DNA of 64,000 nucleotides. Source: Blastomyces gilchristii SLH14081. Its lineage: Eukaryota > Ascomycota > Eurotiomycetes > Onygenales > Ajellomycetaceae. How positions within the stretch are numbered: position 1 is the first letter of the stretch; each line of letters starts with the position of its first letter. Where the stretch lies: positions 8,005,551 through 8,069,550 of the forward strand of contig NW_003101682.1 in NCBI RefSeq assembly GCF_000003855.2, read 5' to 3'. Positions 1 through 11,425 of this stretch are shown in pieces. The notes under the pieces are model-generated. The model saw only the letters and a list, made by a program, of their open reading frames with translations. It was not told the origin of the DNA and made no database searches. The position numbers were made by a program, and so were the translations under genes.

Positions 1-2
1 CA

Positions 3-2258
3 CTACTCCGCAAACATACAGCGCGAATTTCCTCGTCACATCCCTCCACAATATGTCGGGCGGTATCAACCAATATCTCCACAGTGCAATTGGGCAACTT
101 CCAGAAACAAATACTGGAGGTTGAGACAGCAGTGCTTGCTAATGATGCTCGATATGTTGGTGGCCATGGGATCGTACCATTATCAACAATTCGCTCAGAA
201 TTCTTGCCTTGGGTGGGGAGGTTACAATGGCTGTGGCAGATCGCACGGTTTATGTCGCCGATTGTGGGTGAGGAGCAAGGAATGTGTACTGGAGCCAGCC
301 TAATTGATCACCTTCGAAAGGAGTCGCATACAGGATATTTGGATCTTGAAGAGATGGCCCTTCAGCTGATAAATGCCGGAGAAACCGCGTTCATGCGTCA
401 GCTCTCGATGTTTGTGCTGTACGGCCAATTGCCATCATTCGGACGTGGAGATTTCTTTATCCAGGAAGGCCAGTCGACGGGGTACGAGAAACAAAAAAAT
501 ACCGACTTCACAATCCGAGCAGATCTAATGCCAAACTTTGTGTCTTCGTCCACTGCCAATTCAATCTTATTCATCGGTAAATCCTTGAATCACATCCGAG
601 CGCAGGGCAAATTTTCCGCTGGAGATGAGTCAATGGCCTCGCTGTCCAAGCTCACGTTACATGGAGATTATCTCGATCATCTCTCAGCTCTTTCTTCCCC
701 GATATCGCCCGCTGGCCTTAGTGGTGCAATATCCAAGATAAGGATTTCATTGTCACAAACTGCCTTGTCACAACTTCTCCCATTACCTAAAATCGTGGAA
801 ATCCTTTCCTTGTTGCATGATTTCCTCTTGTTAGGACGTGGCGAATTCGCTATGGGGCTAGTTACATTCGCGAATAATCTTTCAAAAGGGAGACATCGAA
901 GGCCTGACCTATTGAGATTGGGGAAGGGTAGTACCGATCTATTAGAGAATCTCGCAGTTAAGGAGGGGGAAGTGGCCGCAGTTTTATCTCAAACTTGGTC
1001 CGAACTGTATTCAATACAGAATGCGGAAGACCCCGTAGACGACGAACTCGACCTCGCCAGAGAACTTCTACACCTTTCCATCAAAGACAAGACTGATAAC
1101 AGACGGGTTTCCACGAAAGAAGCGGCAGTTAGTAGCCCACTAATAGACGTTTCTGACGTCCCTTTCAACGATTTACTATTTGGCACGCCCACAACGTTGT
1201 CTTTAGATGTTCTACCACCGCTAGATCTCTTTCTCTCTCAGGCCGATATGGGGCTATACTCGAAAGTCCACTCTTATCTACTTGCTATTCGTCGAGGCCA
1301 AATTCACCTAAGTAATCTGTGGAAATTGACATCCCTTCGAAGAACTCACCCGGCGCCTCCTCTAGCAAACAAGCGTGGAGGCCAGGTAAGATGCCAGTCA
1401 AACCGGGAACGGGCTCTTGCTCGAGCTGCTGCTATCAGACCGATCTGGATCACGGCAAGTAGAGCTCTTTTTATATTGTCAGAGCTGACAAGCTATATGC
1501 ACGGCGAGGTTATATCGAACTCGTGGCAACACTTGAAGCAATGGCTAGATGAAGTCCGACCAGTATCAATGAGTGGCTCGCGGCCGGCAACGGCAGTCTC
1601 CTCAGTCTCCCGGCGCGAAAGTTCGGCTGCGCGCTTTCGCTTAAGCAGCCTGGGCCAGGGCGATCCCCAAGCGCGGAAAGAAAATAAACCATCCCAACAT
1701 GACCCGGAAGCTATCACAGCGGCCCACCGCGCTCACCTGGTATCCATCATCCAATCCCTGCTCCTAACAGACATACCCTTCACCCGAGCACTCCGCACAC
1801 TCCTAAATGCCATCGACCACCTCATCGCCATGGTAATCCGTCTCGAAACCGTACAGCAGAACCTGGACTTGGAAACTGATGAGGGCGTCGTGGATTCCCT
1901 AGCCGATTACGCGGCGGAAGACAAGAGGATAATGCATGACCTTCACATAGCAAGGGTCGAAGTTGACAATGGCGCTGCAGATCTCATTTCTCGATTACGT
2001 GATATTGACGATAATCGACTCGGAGATGGTAAGCGGCCTTTTGACCTGGGGCAGAACAATGTTGGTGGTAATGTGATGAATGTGAATGGGGATGGGAATA
2101 TGGGTATGTTTGGCGATGGTGCGGGTGTGAGTGCGAGTGCGGCATATGTACCGTGGAAACCAGCTGGGGTGGATCAGTTGTTGATGAAGTTGGACTTTTT
2201 CAGTTCAAGTCAGAAAGACGATGTGGGCGGATTTGAATTTGGGGCTACGTTCACTTGA
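3..2258 (+). CDS. Gamma-tubulin complex component 4 (GCP4/Spc97-Spc98 family), 5' end outside the window
   Basis: Structural subunit of the gamma-tubulin ring complex, which nucleates microtubules at the spindle pole body. The frame is open from base 3. The residues before the first candidate start (a GTG at 84) already fit the family, so the true ATG lies upstream of the window. Family signposts in order: FFIQEG after a conserved YGQLPSFGRGD stretch (about residue 120 from base 84), SILFIGKSLN (about 160), HDFLLLGRGE (about 245), a VHSYLLAIRR segment (about 395) and the C-terminal YVPWKPAGVDQLLMKLDFF. The order and spacing match animal and fungal GCP4. I see no intron in the visible part. 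The Asn/Gly-rich stretch before the C-terminus (about 2040-2140) is probably a loop. It ends in TGA. GCP4 identity is well supported; the exact N-terminus cannot be seen. Confidence 0.88.
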   Translation, partial: LLRKHTARISSSHPSTICRAVSTNISTVQLGNFQKQILEVETAVLANDARYVGGHGIVPLSTIRSEFLPWVGRLQWLWQIARFMSPIVGEEQGMCTGASLIDHLRKESHTGYLDLEEMALQLINAGETAFMRQLSMFVLYGQLPSFGRGDFFIQEGQSTGYEKQKNTDFTIRADLMPNFVSSSTANSILFIGKSLNHIRAQGKFSAGDESMASLSKLTLHGDYLDHLSALSSPISPAGLSGAISKIRISLSQTALSQLLPLPKIVEILSLLHDFLLLGRGEFAMGLVTFANNLSKGRHRRPDLLRLGKGSTDLLENLAVKEGEVAAVLSQTWSELYSIQNAEDPVDDELDLARELLHLSIKDKTDNRRVSTKEAAVSSPLIDVSDVPFNDLLFGTPTTLSLDVLPPLDLFLSQADMGLYSKVHSYLLAIRRGQIHLSNLWKLTSLRRTHPAPPLANKRGGQVRCQSNRERALARAAAIRPIWITASRALFILSELTSYMHGEVISNSWQHLKQWLDEVRPVSMSGSRPATAVSSVSRRESSAARFRLSSLGQGDPQARKENKPSQHDPEAITAAHRAHLVSIIQSLLLTDIPFTRALRTLLNAIDHLIAMVIRLETVQQNLDLETDEGVVDSLADYAAEDKRIMHDLHIARVEVDNGAADLISRLRDIDDNRLGDGKRPFDLGQNNVGGNVMNVNGDGNMGMFGDGAGVSASAAYVPWKPAGVDQLLMKLDFFSSSQKDDVGGFEFGATFT

Positions 2259-3340
2259 GAACTCGTTCAGTGTTTACCGTTAGGCTGGGGCACAGAGTGA
2301 GAGGGCGCTTGATAATCGAATTTGTATGATTATACCCCCCCCCCCCCGGCCTCCTCCCTCGGAGGGCTTCTTCCTCTTCCCCTTCCTCATCATTTTCTTT
2401 CTTATGTCTTTCATGATCATGAGTTTACGGATGTACCGAGGCGGCGTTTGCATTTTCAGGGTTAGGTTCGGGGTTCGGAATTATCACACTAAACAATTGG
2501 TAGAAAATTATCAACGCGATTTTTTTTATTTTTTTCCGTTCAGAATCACGGATAGGGTATAGTGGGACACTGAGTTATTTATTCTCCTATTTCAGTCAGA
2601 GACTATGCAGGAGACCCCCCTCATCATCTCAGTCTGAGGGCAGAATTTATTTCCAATCACTCATCTGACTACTCTCACTGAGGTGTATACAGTCTCAAGC
2701 AGCCTTTACTAATTATATGATTTTATGTGTATATCATTGATCAGAGAAAATTCTTCACTACTCTCAATTTAAAATCTAGTATAATTCTGAATCTTTGATA
2801 TCTCTAAACTAGACGGTTCAGAGAAAATCACTAAAATCATATTAAATCTGACTGAATGCAAAGACAATCTTCATACACTAAGATTTAATGTCATTCTGTC
2901 CATTGATTATATATATATAGTGAAAATCATTTCCTCCTAATCTATTAATTAACTCTCTGTAGTCAAGAACTGGCCCCAGATTGTGTGGATGTAATCAATA
3001 GATCATGGTAAAATCACCTTGTGAGGGAGGCAGGATTCAAACCTGCAACCCTGACATCTCGGAAGAGCCATCCCCCATAGCCAGTTCCTGCTTACCATGG
3101 TCCTTCCATGGACAGCGCTTTTACCACTACGCTATCCACCCCACCTTGGGCTTGCTGTGCATTTCACGCGAAGTTTGGTAGATTTGAAAGTTATCAACAT
3201 TAGAGGTTACTGGGTTGTTAGATAGTTACTGGCGCGAATCTAAAATCGAATCTCCAAGCGTATATTCCACAAACAATTGTTCACTAGCCCTAATCGGACA
3301 ACGCAAATAGTCAAAAATATAGAGCAGAGACCTGGGAAGA
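2259..3340. other. Intergenic, with a poly-C run and a tRNA-like sequence
   Basis: No convincing protein gene. It contains a run of 13 C at 2335-2347 followed by a C/T-rich tract. From about 2560 to 2960 it is AT-rich with few CC or GG, like the repeats further right, so it may be a small eroded repeat. The tRNA-like sequence at 3022-3141 is listed separately. Confidence 0.6.
3022..3141 (-). tRNA. tRNA-like sequence, probably a degenerate tRNA or tRNA-derived repeat
   Basis: On the minus strand a canonical D arm (U8, A9, GCG/CGC stem, AGTGGTA loop) follows a 7-nt acceptor half. A clear T arm (stem GCAGG/CCTGC, loop TTTGAAT) stands next to the 3' acceptor half. The two acceptor halves pair with two mismatches. 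The part between the arms is about 70 nt, too long for a normal anticodon arm plus variable loop, and I could not fold a proper 5-bp anticodon stem with U33. It could be an intron-containing tRNA, a tRNA pseudogene or the head of a SINE. No isotype is assigned. Confidence 0.35.
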
Positions 3341-5458
3341 TCAAATAATATATGTGAATCCCCCGTCACCAGCACCTTTCTCCCTTCCATTCATCGACAA
3401 GCCCGCTGAGCCCGAGCCCAAACCCGAACCCGAGCCAGAGCCAGAGCCAGAGCCAGAGCCAGAGACACGGCCCATCAGCCCGGCAGCCTCCCCTTCAACC
3501 ATCTCAATCTCATCTACGCCCGCCGCGCCCACACCCTTTAACACCCTCTCACTCTCCCTCTGCAAAAGCACTCTCAGCACGAGCGCCAACGCCGCCACCA
3601 AAAGCATAAACAGAGCACAAACGGCCATACCACGTACATACCACGGGCCATCAGTCCGTGGATACAATCTTGTCCCAACGAGTGGGCCGCACTGGCCGAT
3701 GATATTCAGGATCGCCATGCCGGTTCCCTTACCTTCTTTCGCGGGCTGGTTGTCCATCGTCCAGGTGATGATTATGGTGATGGACGAGAAGAAGCCCGCT
3801 GCGGCGGGGTAGATGGCTATGTATCGAATGAGGATTTGGAGAGTGGAGGAGAGATGGGTGTGGAAGTGGCCTGCTAAGGCGATGGTTAGGTAGGCAGCGG
3901 AGCTGAGGAGGGCGTGGGTTATTATATAGGGGCTGCGGGTACCGTGGCGGTCAGAGAGGGAGGCGGTGAGGAGGACGATTAGAAATGAGAATATGTACGG
4001 TGGGGCGGATAGGGCTTGGGAGGTGATGGCAGAGTAGCCCATGCTAGGTGTTATCAGGATGGTTAGTTGTCGACGACGACCACTCTATACGACTGTTGCA
4101 AGTAGGATAGACGAACTCTTTTAGAATTGTGGGGAGGTAGACTGGCAATGAGCTGAAAGCGACATTGCAGCTGAAGAACATAAGCTACAAGAGAACGAGG
4201 ATTTTTTTAGTAAATAATGAACGGCGCAGAAATGTTAAAACAAATGATTCGCTCCTGGAACTCACCGCAGTGAGATACGCCTTGGGGTCGCGAAGTGTTC
4301 GGCCGATCTCACTCCATTCAAACCGTCGCTTACGAGATTTATCCCTATGACGCATGCCATCGTTGATTTTCAAGCGTAGCTGTGCAACTTTCCTCTCTCG
4401 AGGCGTGAGATACCGGGATTTACCAGGGCTATCAGGGACGTAAATCCACGCAAATACAGCAACAATTACACTTGGGAACCCTTCGAAGAGTAACAATGCG
4501 CGCCATGGTGCGATGGGTCCATCTTCACTTAGCTTCACAATCGCCCATGCAAGGGCGCTGGCGAAGGAGGTTGCGAGCGGAGCAGCGGATATAAACATCC
4601 CTGTGCGATAAGCCAGCTCCTCGCGCTTATAGAAAAAGGACAGAAAGAACGGAACACCTGGCCCAAAGGCCGCTTCAGTAACACCGAGGAGCGCCCTGAG
4701 AAGCACAAGGGGCCAAAATGAGGAGACGAGAGATTGACATGCGGCAAGAAGGCCCCAGGAGAAGCAGCATATAGAAATATAGATATGTGCAGGGACGACT
4801 GTATACATAAGCGTCATCCATTCAAAACAAATATATGTGATGTAAAACGCCGTGAGAACCCATTCGAATTGCGAGGACGTGAGTTTGAGATCTCTTTCCA
4901 TTCCCGCGATCCTGGCATTCCCGATGTCTAAAAGGCATAACAGAGTTTAGAATTTGTGACGCTTAGGGACCAAGATGTGAACTCACTTGATCGATCAATG
5001 AAGGACAGCATATATAACAACGCCATAAACATGGTCAATCGCAGATCAAACTTCCTGACGATGCGCCTCTCTTCGTCGGCAGTATATATCTTTGAGGAAA
5101 CAGGCTCCTCTATGTAGTCGTATTCTTCCGTTCCTTTCGGAGAGATGTAAGGTCCGCCATTATCGCTCAGCTCGCTCCCGTATGCATCATGCGCTAATTC
5201 TCGGGGCTCTGCTAAGTTTTCATTATGCCCGTCGCCATTGAAATTGGTTTGAAGTCTCCCTAGTTCAGGAGGCTGCTGCCCCCAATTAGGGGATGACGGG
5301 GTATCTGCTAATATTGAGCCCGAAATTTCATCTTCTGGTGTCAACTGGGAGTTCGAAGAGGTGGAGGAGCTCGTTGACGGAGTATCTCCAGCAGTCGAAG
5401 AGGAGGGTGTATTTACGAAACGGCGAGAAACAGGGGGCTGGTTTTCAAGGTTGAGCAT
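3341..5458 (-). CDS. MFS transporter, anion:cation symporter (Dal5/Tna1-like) family
   Basis: Predicted plasma-membrane permease of the ACS branch of the major facilitator superfamily, whose members import organic anions such as allantoate, nicotinate or related acids. The substrate cannot be told from sequence. Four exons: 5458-4987, 4927-4266, 4184-4117 and 4043-3341. They join in frame to 635 codons including TGA. Splicing restores family motifs: FIDRSNIGNARIAG across intron 1, LTALMFFSCNV across intron 2 and LPTILKDMGYS across intron 3. Intron 3 has a weak donor (GTTCGT) but a good branch site (CTAAC). The cytoplasmic N-terminus (about 150 residues) is Ser/Thr-rich. Hydrophobic membrane segments start at MFMALLYMLSFID. 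The C-terminal tail carries a Gly-Ser run encoded by a 6-bp repeat (3418-3466). All key segments are present, so it looks functional. Confidence 0.85.
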
Positions 5459-7514
5459 TGTAGGTGTAGTTTAGGGAGCTGCAGGGCTCCCTGGATGTCG
5501 GGGACATAGGGCACCGGAAAGATAACCCTAATGTGCTGAAACGTATTTCATGAGGTAGGTCGGACTTAAAACAGTTAGTTTGGGAGTAATATTAAAATCG
5601 TAACCGCCAAATGGTCCAAGGTTTAGGGAAATCCATAAACAGGTTGTTCGCGCTGAGCTTGAAGGCTGTTGAAGATCGATTCCGAGCTCTCTCCGCACCC
5701 AGATCACGTGGTCTATTTAGCTTGTTTGTTACTCCGTACAAGCAACGCCGCAAGCTCTAACTAGCTGCGAGGATCAGGTCAGGAATAATTAGTAAATGAC
5801 AAGCTTCAGCCGTCTTGAAAATTTTGGGGATACATTGAAGCAACTGTCATTCCTTCTGCGCAAGCCCATAGTTCATCACTTGGTGTGTGCAAATGTCCGA
5901 AAGACAGTGCGGGTCTTGCTGCCTGTTTATCACTGATAACTTTCCATTCAGGTACGTACGTTCCCTTGCTTGAAAATGCCTATAGCGGAGAGCTAGTAGC
6001 ATGGCCAGCGACTATTTGCCCAATGCTTACGCAGCGTATAGATTATTTTCCCGGATTGCGATGTATAACTTGCCAGATATTCTCAGATTGTTGGAACTGT
6101 GGAATACAGGCCATATGCTACTTTCCCTTAGGATAGTGTATTGCCCATGATGGAAAAGTATCGTTTCGGACGATGGGATGAAAACCACCGCCTTGGTGCT
6201 GGTGGTAGATGAGAGGGTGTACCAAGGAACTTCGAGGTTCGGAATTGAACTTGGATTAAGGAATCTTGCAGTGAAGTCCTCTCATCGTCTTAGTGGAAAT
6301 TCATCTGCAGTAGGACAAAAAGTTCTTGATGTTGGGTGGTACGTTTCACTGAGCTATGCGTCGTCATCCATTGATAGTTCAAACAGCCGTGATACTCAGC
6401 AGGTTGGAAATATATCAACTATAACGAAATAGCAAATGACAAATGCATCTTTGTATGGAAAGTATCTCGTGAGAGTGAATAGCGGATAGAGAACGTTTGG
6501 GATAAACCATGGATGCGCCTTTGCGGCCAAGTTCTGTCTTTTGGAATAGTTAACCTTATTTAGTCTAACCACGTACTATATTGCGGTGATTAGCTGTTAG
6601 CAAGTTCGACGAAACTACGCCCACTCTCCACTTCTCCTGACAGCGGCAGTGATCGTTTTGTCGCGATGCGAGAAATTCGGAAATATCTCAATAGCTATGA
6701 GATACTTGTATTGATTGATTGAAATCATTGATGAAATTTGCTTTAAACCTACACGTCTTTCACAGTCATCCTTGTGATATGAAGCTAATCAGCATTTGAA
6801 ACGAGTGTTTGAAAGAGAGAACAATTGATATTCTGTAGAACAGTCACCCGAAGGTGGTCTCAGTGTACTTCGCTATGGTTTAGATCATGACCCTACAAAT
6901 GCCCGCCGACTGTGGACGTGGGTGCTGGGTGGGTTTGCTATTCGCGGAAACTCAGGCACGAGCAACAGGCTCTTTTGTTCCGATGAACTTTGTCCCCATT
7001 TGTAGGCTACTGGGGCAAAAGAGCTCAGTCACCACCAGCGCACTGCTGGTAGAAGGGCCGATCAACCCCCGGGACCCCCACACCATTTACATTTCAGAGA
7101 TAACTAACTCGCTGGAGGCTTACGGAGCCACATGAATATTAATCCGGGGGGATACATGTATAATGAGGGTGGATGGATAATCAACGGTAATATCTTACCT
7201 CTTCTTCCACTGTCTAGGAAGTAGAAGATGGGTAACGACAATGGAGAAAGGAGGATAGATCGAATCATACAATAAATACTTGAAATCATTTTAGCCTTTT
7301 ATTCCTAAATACCAGCAAACCTCTCTCACTGCTATGGAGGGTTCAGACATTCTCACTACTAAAATACCCATTGTATGTATTTCAAACGCCACATCAAAAA
7401 AATGGAGAAGTTTGAACACTGCATTCGACCTGGAAAAGGATTGACATGGCCACCATACGGCAATTTTACTAGATGTCGATCAAACTATGCCCAACCATTC
7501 ATCTCCCCTTGAGT
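5459..7514. other. Intergenic, no gene recognised
   Basis: Several open frames of 60-85 codons exist but none has a recognisable domain or coherent splice pattern. The first 300 bp are the likely promoter of the MFS gene. A CACGTG box lies near 5705. A short inverted repeat (ACCAGC/GCTGGT) lies around 7033-7050. Confidence 0.5.
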
Positions 7515-8599
7515 TTAGTATGGACGGTAGCAATCACCTCTAGGACGGGACGCACGGTAGCAGTGCGGCTGAGACCGACGCTTCGCAAACCGCGATGCCG
7601 ATGACGACATCGATGAAGCAGGCTTCCCTCCTCCACGCTTACAATCAGCCTCATGAATCTCAAAGGGCCGTTTCCTGCCCCCACTAAGCGCGATCGCCTT
7701 CTCCTTCGCCATCTGGAACGCCGCCTCCAGCGTCGGGACCATGGCATGCTCCATCTTGCGGGCATGCAGGTAGTTGAGGGCGTTTTCAGCGGTGTCGCGG
7801 AGAAATTTCGCGGCGCGGGACTTCGCGACGACATCGCTATCTGGGATTAACTTGTACTCTCGCTGTGCATTGGAAAAAGTAGAGAGGATGCGGGAAAGGC
7901 TGTCGTTGATGGTTTTGAGCTCCTTTGCGTTGTTGCGTGGGCCGTTCTTGTCCTTGTGGGTTTGGCCAGGGGCGCTGCCGTTTATAGCGCCCTTTTTGAG
8001 AAGGGCTGGGATGGGGTCGGTGGCTTCCTGACCATTGGTGCGGGTTACTAAATGGAAAGCGCAGTTAGTATATAGAAGTAGTTCCTCTAGTTTCTTGTCT
8101 TTATTTTCTTCTCCTATATCCAAATTTGTAGCGAAATAACAAAGAATTCTAAACAAAGGGCGAAAACCATACCGTTCAACAATAGACTCCTGACAGCCAC
8201 ATGTTTGACAACCAGGGCCTCCAGGTCGGCAGCTTCAGCGCCTTCCATCCCCATAACCTGATCAAGGAACAACTGGATTGCACCCATGTAACACGTTTCA
8301 GCGCCCTTGTCAATCAACTCAAGCAGAGCCTTATCGTAAACAGTGATCTGGCCGTCCCCTAAGGCCTGCGAGCGGGACTTGACTAGTGAAATATGGTGTT
8401 CAAACACTTCATAGAGAAGACGGAAGAGATCGGAATTCTTGACGAATTCTGACAGCATTGGTTTCACAGAATTGGCATCGAGGTACTTCTCTGCAAGTGC
8501 AGAGGATTCATCGTCCAGGTTGGCATTGGCTTTGCGGACTGTTAAGTGGTTTCCATTGGCGAATTCAGGGCCGTGGTGCATCGCGTAGTTGGGAGACAT
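7515..8599 (-). CDS. Two-exon protein of unknown function, 319 residues
   Basis: I do not recognise this protein. Exon 1 is 8599-8173 (ATG at 8599) and exon 2 is 8047-7515 (TAA). The intron has a GTATGG donor and a TTTAG acceptor. The exons sum to 960 nt and stay in frame, giving ...LLLNVTRTNGQ... at the join. The N-terminal 140 residues look alpha-helical, with segments such as FRLLYEVFEHHISLVKSR. A polar linker (GQTHKDKNGPRNNAK) follows, then a second helical stretch up to LEAAFQMAKEKAIALSGG. The tail is Ser/Arg/Lys-rich with NLS-like clusters (CKRGGGK, FAKRRS), so a nuclear location is possible. There is no membrane segment or signal peptide. The frame and splice sites look real; no function is proposed. 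Confidence 0.6.
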
Positions 8600-9588
8600 G
8601 GCTTGGAGAAAGGTGTTGAGATCTTTGATAACTGAGTGTTTCTGATCTTATACACTCGATTGAGGATGATGTCTCATCCACTAGATGGGGGGTATGTGGC
8701 TTTAGTGGAGATGTCAAATCAAGCCTGAAGGTGGAAGATAACAGACGAATTTATGTGAGGAAGTTTTGGCGTGAAAGAGAGACATCGGTGTAGTAGCAGA
8801 CAGACGCGTTTGGGTGAAAACAAAGAGGTGTCTGGTTGCTATGTCTATGTGTTGTGAGATATACAACCACTGGCCATGTAGCATTGAATATTAAAAACTT
8901 TCAAAATGTCCGGTATGTTTGTTGAGCAAAGAAGATACAGACCAGCAATTAGCATCCCATAACTTTTTATATCAGTTCTGTCAAAATGAAGTTAGGAGAC
9001 AGCCACAATTGAAAAAAAAAGCTTCTCTAGGAAACTGCAGCTTCAGTATGGCAATATGGCCAGTGCTGCATCATCCTGCTGTCAGAGAGATAGGTCTCTC
9101 CAGCCACGCCTAGGTAAAGATAAAAAAGGGATAAATCCTCAGCTTGGAAAATGCATTAGCAAGTGTAAAACATGCTCAACAGTGTGGATTTATCATGTAC
9201 ATTTATTGAGGTAATGAATCCCCATCCTTCAGCAGGGAGGACTCATAGCCCATGTGCAAAAGTTCTCCGCCAGCAGAGGGGGAACAAAAATAGGTAGATA
9301 GGGATATACACGTATGGGAAACGGTTCTTTTTCAGATAGGCAGAATAACACTGCAGAAGGGAAGCTCAGTGGATTCATACATCGGACATGAAAGGAATAG
9401 GTGTTGAAAGGATAGTAAGACAAGGCGGGTGGCCAAGAATAGGGTATATATAGTGGCAAAGGGTAGCGAGGAGCACGATAAACGGGTGAGATATTTGATT
9501 ATACAACCAAATCTCAGAGGATGGGATAATGACGAAAACCAAAAGCGAGAGCTACGCCGGTGCTGGATATTTTCTTATTTCAGATTTG
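8600..9588. other. Intergenic, no gene recognised
   Basis: Probable promoter of the 7515-8599 gene (8600-8900), then AT-rich sequence. Open frames here are short and resemble nothing I know. Confidence 0.5.
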
Positions 9589-10057
9589 TTATGAACTTCC
9601 CGAGTTGCCGTAAAGCCTGTTAATCTCATCCACAAGTGTGGGTGTTTCATCTCCATGCGGCTGACAATCCTTCCACGTATGGCCGTCACGAATGCACCAT
9701 ATCTTCTCATTGATCCCCAAAGTAGTATTGCGCTTGAAATTAGTCGTTAGTAGCGCAAGGCCGCTGACTCCATCTGGATCGTCGTCCTCGTCTACCTGGC
9801 GACTGACGTAGACATTGAGAGCGCCGAAATCAAGATCAAATTCCAAAGAGCAGTCCTCAATCAGCTCCCGCTCCGGTATCTTATTATATGAAGCCAATAA
9901 ACAGTTGGCGAAACCAAGGGAGCGGACGATGGGCGTTTTATTCTGCGTTTGTGCACCGGGTGGGAATGGGAGGTTAGCGGCACAAAGCATGAACATGTTC
10001 CCTACACACTCGGGCGGGCCGTGCTTGCAAGATACATCTGAGGATTTATTCGATACA
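9589..10057 (-). pseudogene. GILT-like thiol reductase, 3' exon only; 5' part not found
   Basis: The frame contains the GILT-family signature CxHG-x2-EC-x2-N-x4-C as CKHGPPECVGNMFMLC (minus strand, about 10035-9985; Gln to Lys at position 2). The usual C-terminal part follows: LGFANCL, IPERELIEDCSLE, a WCIRDG segment, WKDC and the end INRLYGNSGSS. GILT proteins are thiol reductases of secretory or lysosome-like compartments. A splice acceptor (TTTTCTAG) at 10058-10060 precedes the exon. The N-terminal half, which should carry the signal peptide and the active-site cysteine segment (usually SKCPDA-like), is not visible in any frame of the next 700 bp upstream. Either the gene is 5'-truncated or it has a distant, diverged first exon. 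Family call is strong; status as a pseudogene is an inference. Confidence 0.65.
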
Positions 10058-10237
10058 CTAGAAAACGAGTCATAAAAACTTTTTTTTCAATCATCCGGCG
10101 AGCTGGCGGCCAAAACGGGCCAGTTCTGGAGCTGCTTTCGGCCCTCAACTCGCCAAAGTTTTTCTCCACGCACTTTCTCAGGTTATTAATAACTTACCGT
10201 CGACGTACCACACCTCGGGCCTTGCCGCACCACGGCA

Positions 10238-10462
10238 TCAAAACAATTCCAACTTCTTGGCCTTCAACTTAGACAGATTATGTTGAAGTGAGGCCATCAA
10301 AGTGGTGCAAGCTTTGCTCACAGTCGGCTGAATTACTTCACAATCTTCAGCTCCTAGTGGTTGAGCTGTTGTCAGCTGTGATGCAGAAGCTCCCTGAGTT
10401 CCGTGGAGATTCCCCACAGGCGGTGCTGTTGTAGGCTGGAAAATCTTTCGGCTGTGGCTCAT
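10238..10462 (-). CDS. Possible small protein, 74 residues, unknown
   Basis: ATG to TGA frame of 74 codons upstream of the GILT-like exon on the same strand. It is Thr/Gln/Ala-rich with a helical end (LMASLQHNLSKLKAKKLELF). A GTAAGT donor lies about 40 bp past the stop, in another frame. I cannot link it to the GILT exon and recognise no family. Coding status is doubtful. Confidence 0.2.
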   Translation of the reverse strand: MSHSRKIFQPTTAPPVGNLHGTQGASASQLTTAQPLGAEDCEVIQPTVSKACTTLMASLQHNLSKLKAKKLELF

Positions 10463-11425
10463 TCTAAGCCATGAGATGACGAGAGTTGGTCTTGCTTGCC
10501 TCAGACCTGACCCAAATCCAATTGAGCGTGTTTTCGTCGCAGTATTCTGTTCTCAAACTAGTGCCTAGCATTCTCCGGAATCAGACGTTCCAATAGCGTC
10601 ACTTCGCATCTTTGGTGCATACTTAGTACATCGTACTAAGGCCGAATTGCACGGTGCATTTGTGCCACTACGTTCGCTCATACCAAGGCGTACTCAACAT
10701 GCGAAACCCTGAAAGTCCCTTACGCAGTAAGAGAATCCCGATCTCTCCTGCCAATTATGGAATATCTAAGCGCCAACTCTGCAGAATATCCCTGTTGGGG
10801 GACGGCATTTAGCTACCAATTTATTTTCCTTCTCACCCAATCCTTCTGTCTGGGCTGGTCTATTTCTCAGCGTGGCTGGATCCGTTTGAGTTTAAAGCGT
10901 CGGCCAGTGATCGAATTTGAGCCTCCCCAGATGCAGGATGAGCGACTAGGTTATGGTTGTTGGTGCTTGATACGCTGATTAGTAGGGTCGCGCTCTCCAC
11001 ACCACGACCTCTCAGCCGGCAACAATAGAGGGAGAATCCAGCCTGCAGCTGGCGATACAATGGTGGCCTATCAATTCCGCCACTATGGCAAGCTCAAACA
11101 TACCCTGACTCGATATACTAGGCATCCCCAAAACTCCAATTCGCTGATGAATGTAAGGGGATGTGGGCATTCCCGGGAGAGAGTTCAGGATTGAGTACTA
11201 GTATCCCCTTGTATATAAGGCGTATTCAGGTGACCAATGCTGCAGGTGTTGTTGGCTGATGATTTCATTTTCGCGTTATGTTGAAGTTGCTTGTATCTTT
11301 TTCAATGCTTAGCTTGCTTATTTTGAGATTGTTGTTGGGTTCTAACCCCAGTTACATACCTTCATTACCCCCTATGAAACAAAGTCCTGCGCCCGCTCTT
11401 CGGACCGTTCATTCTATCCATCTGC
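10463..11425. other. Intergenic, no gene recognised
   Basis: GC content is normal for the host part. Only short open frames without known domains are present. Confidence 0.5.

Noticed and set aside
3354..3812. 152-codon plus-strand frame rich in Pro-Glu repeats
   Set aside because: Mirror of the Gly-Ser tail and exon 4 of the minus-strand MFS gene.
7499..7834. 111-codon Arg-rich minus-strand frame
   Set aside because: Out-of-frame shadow of exon 2 of the 7515-8599 gene.
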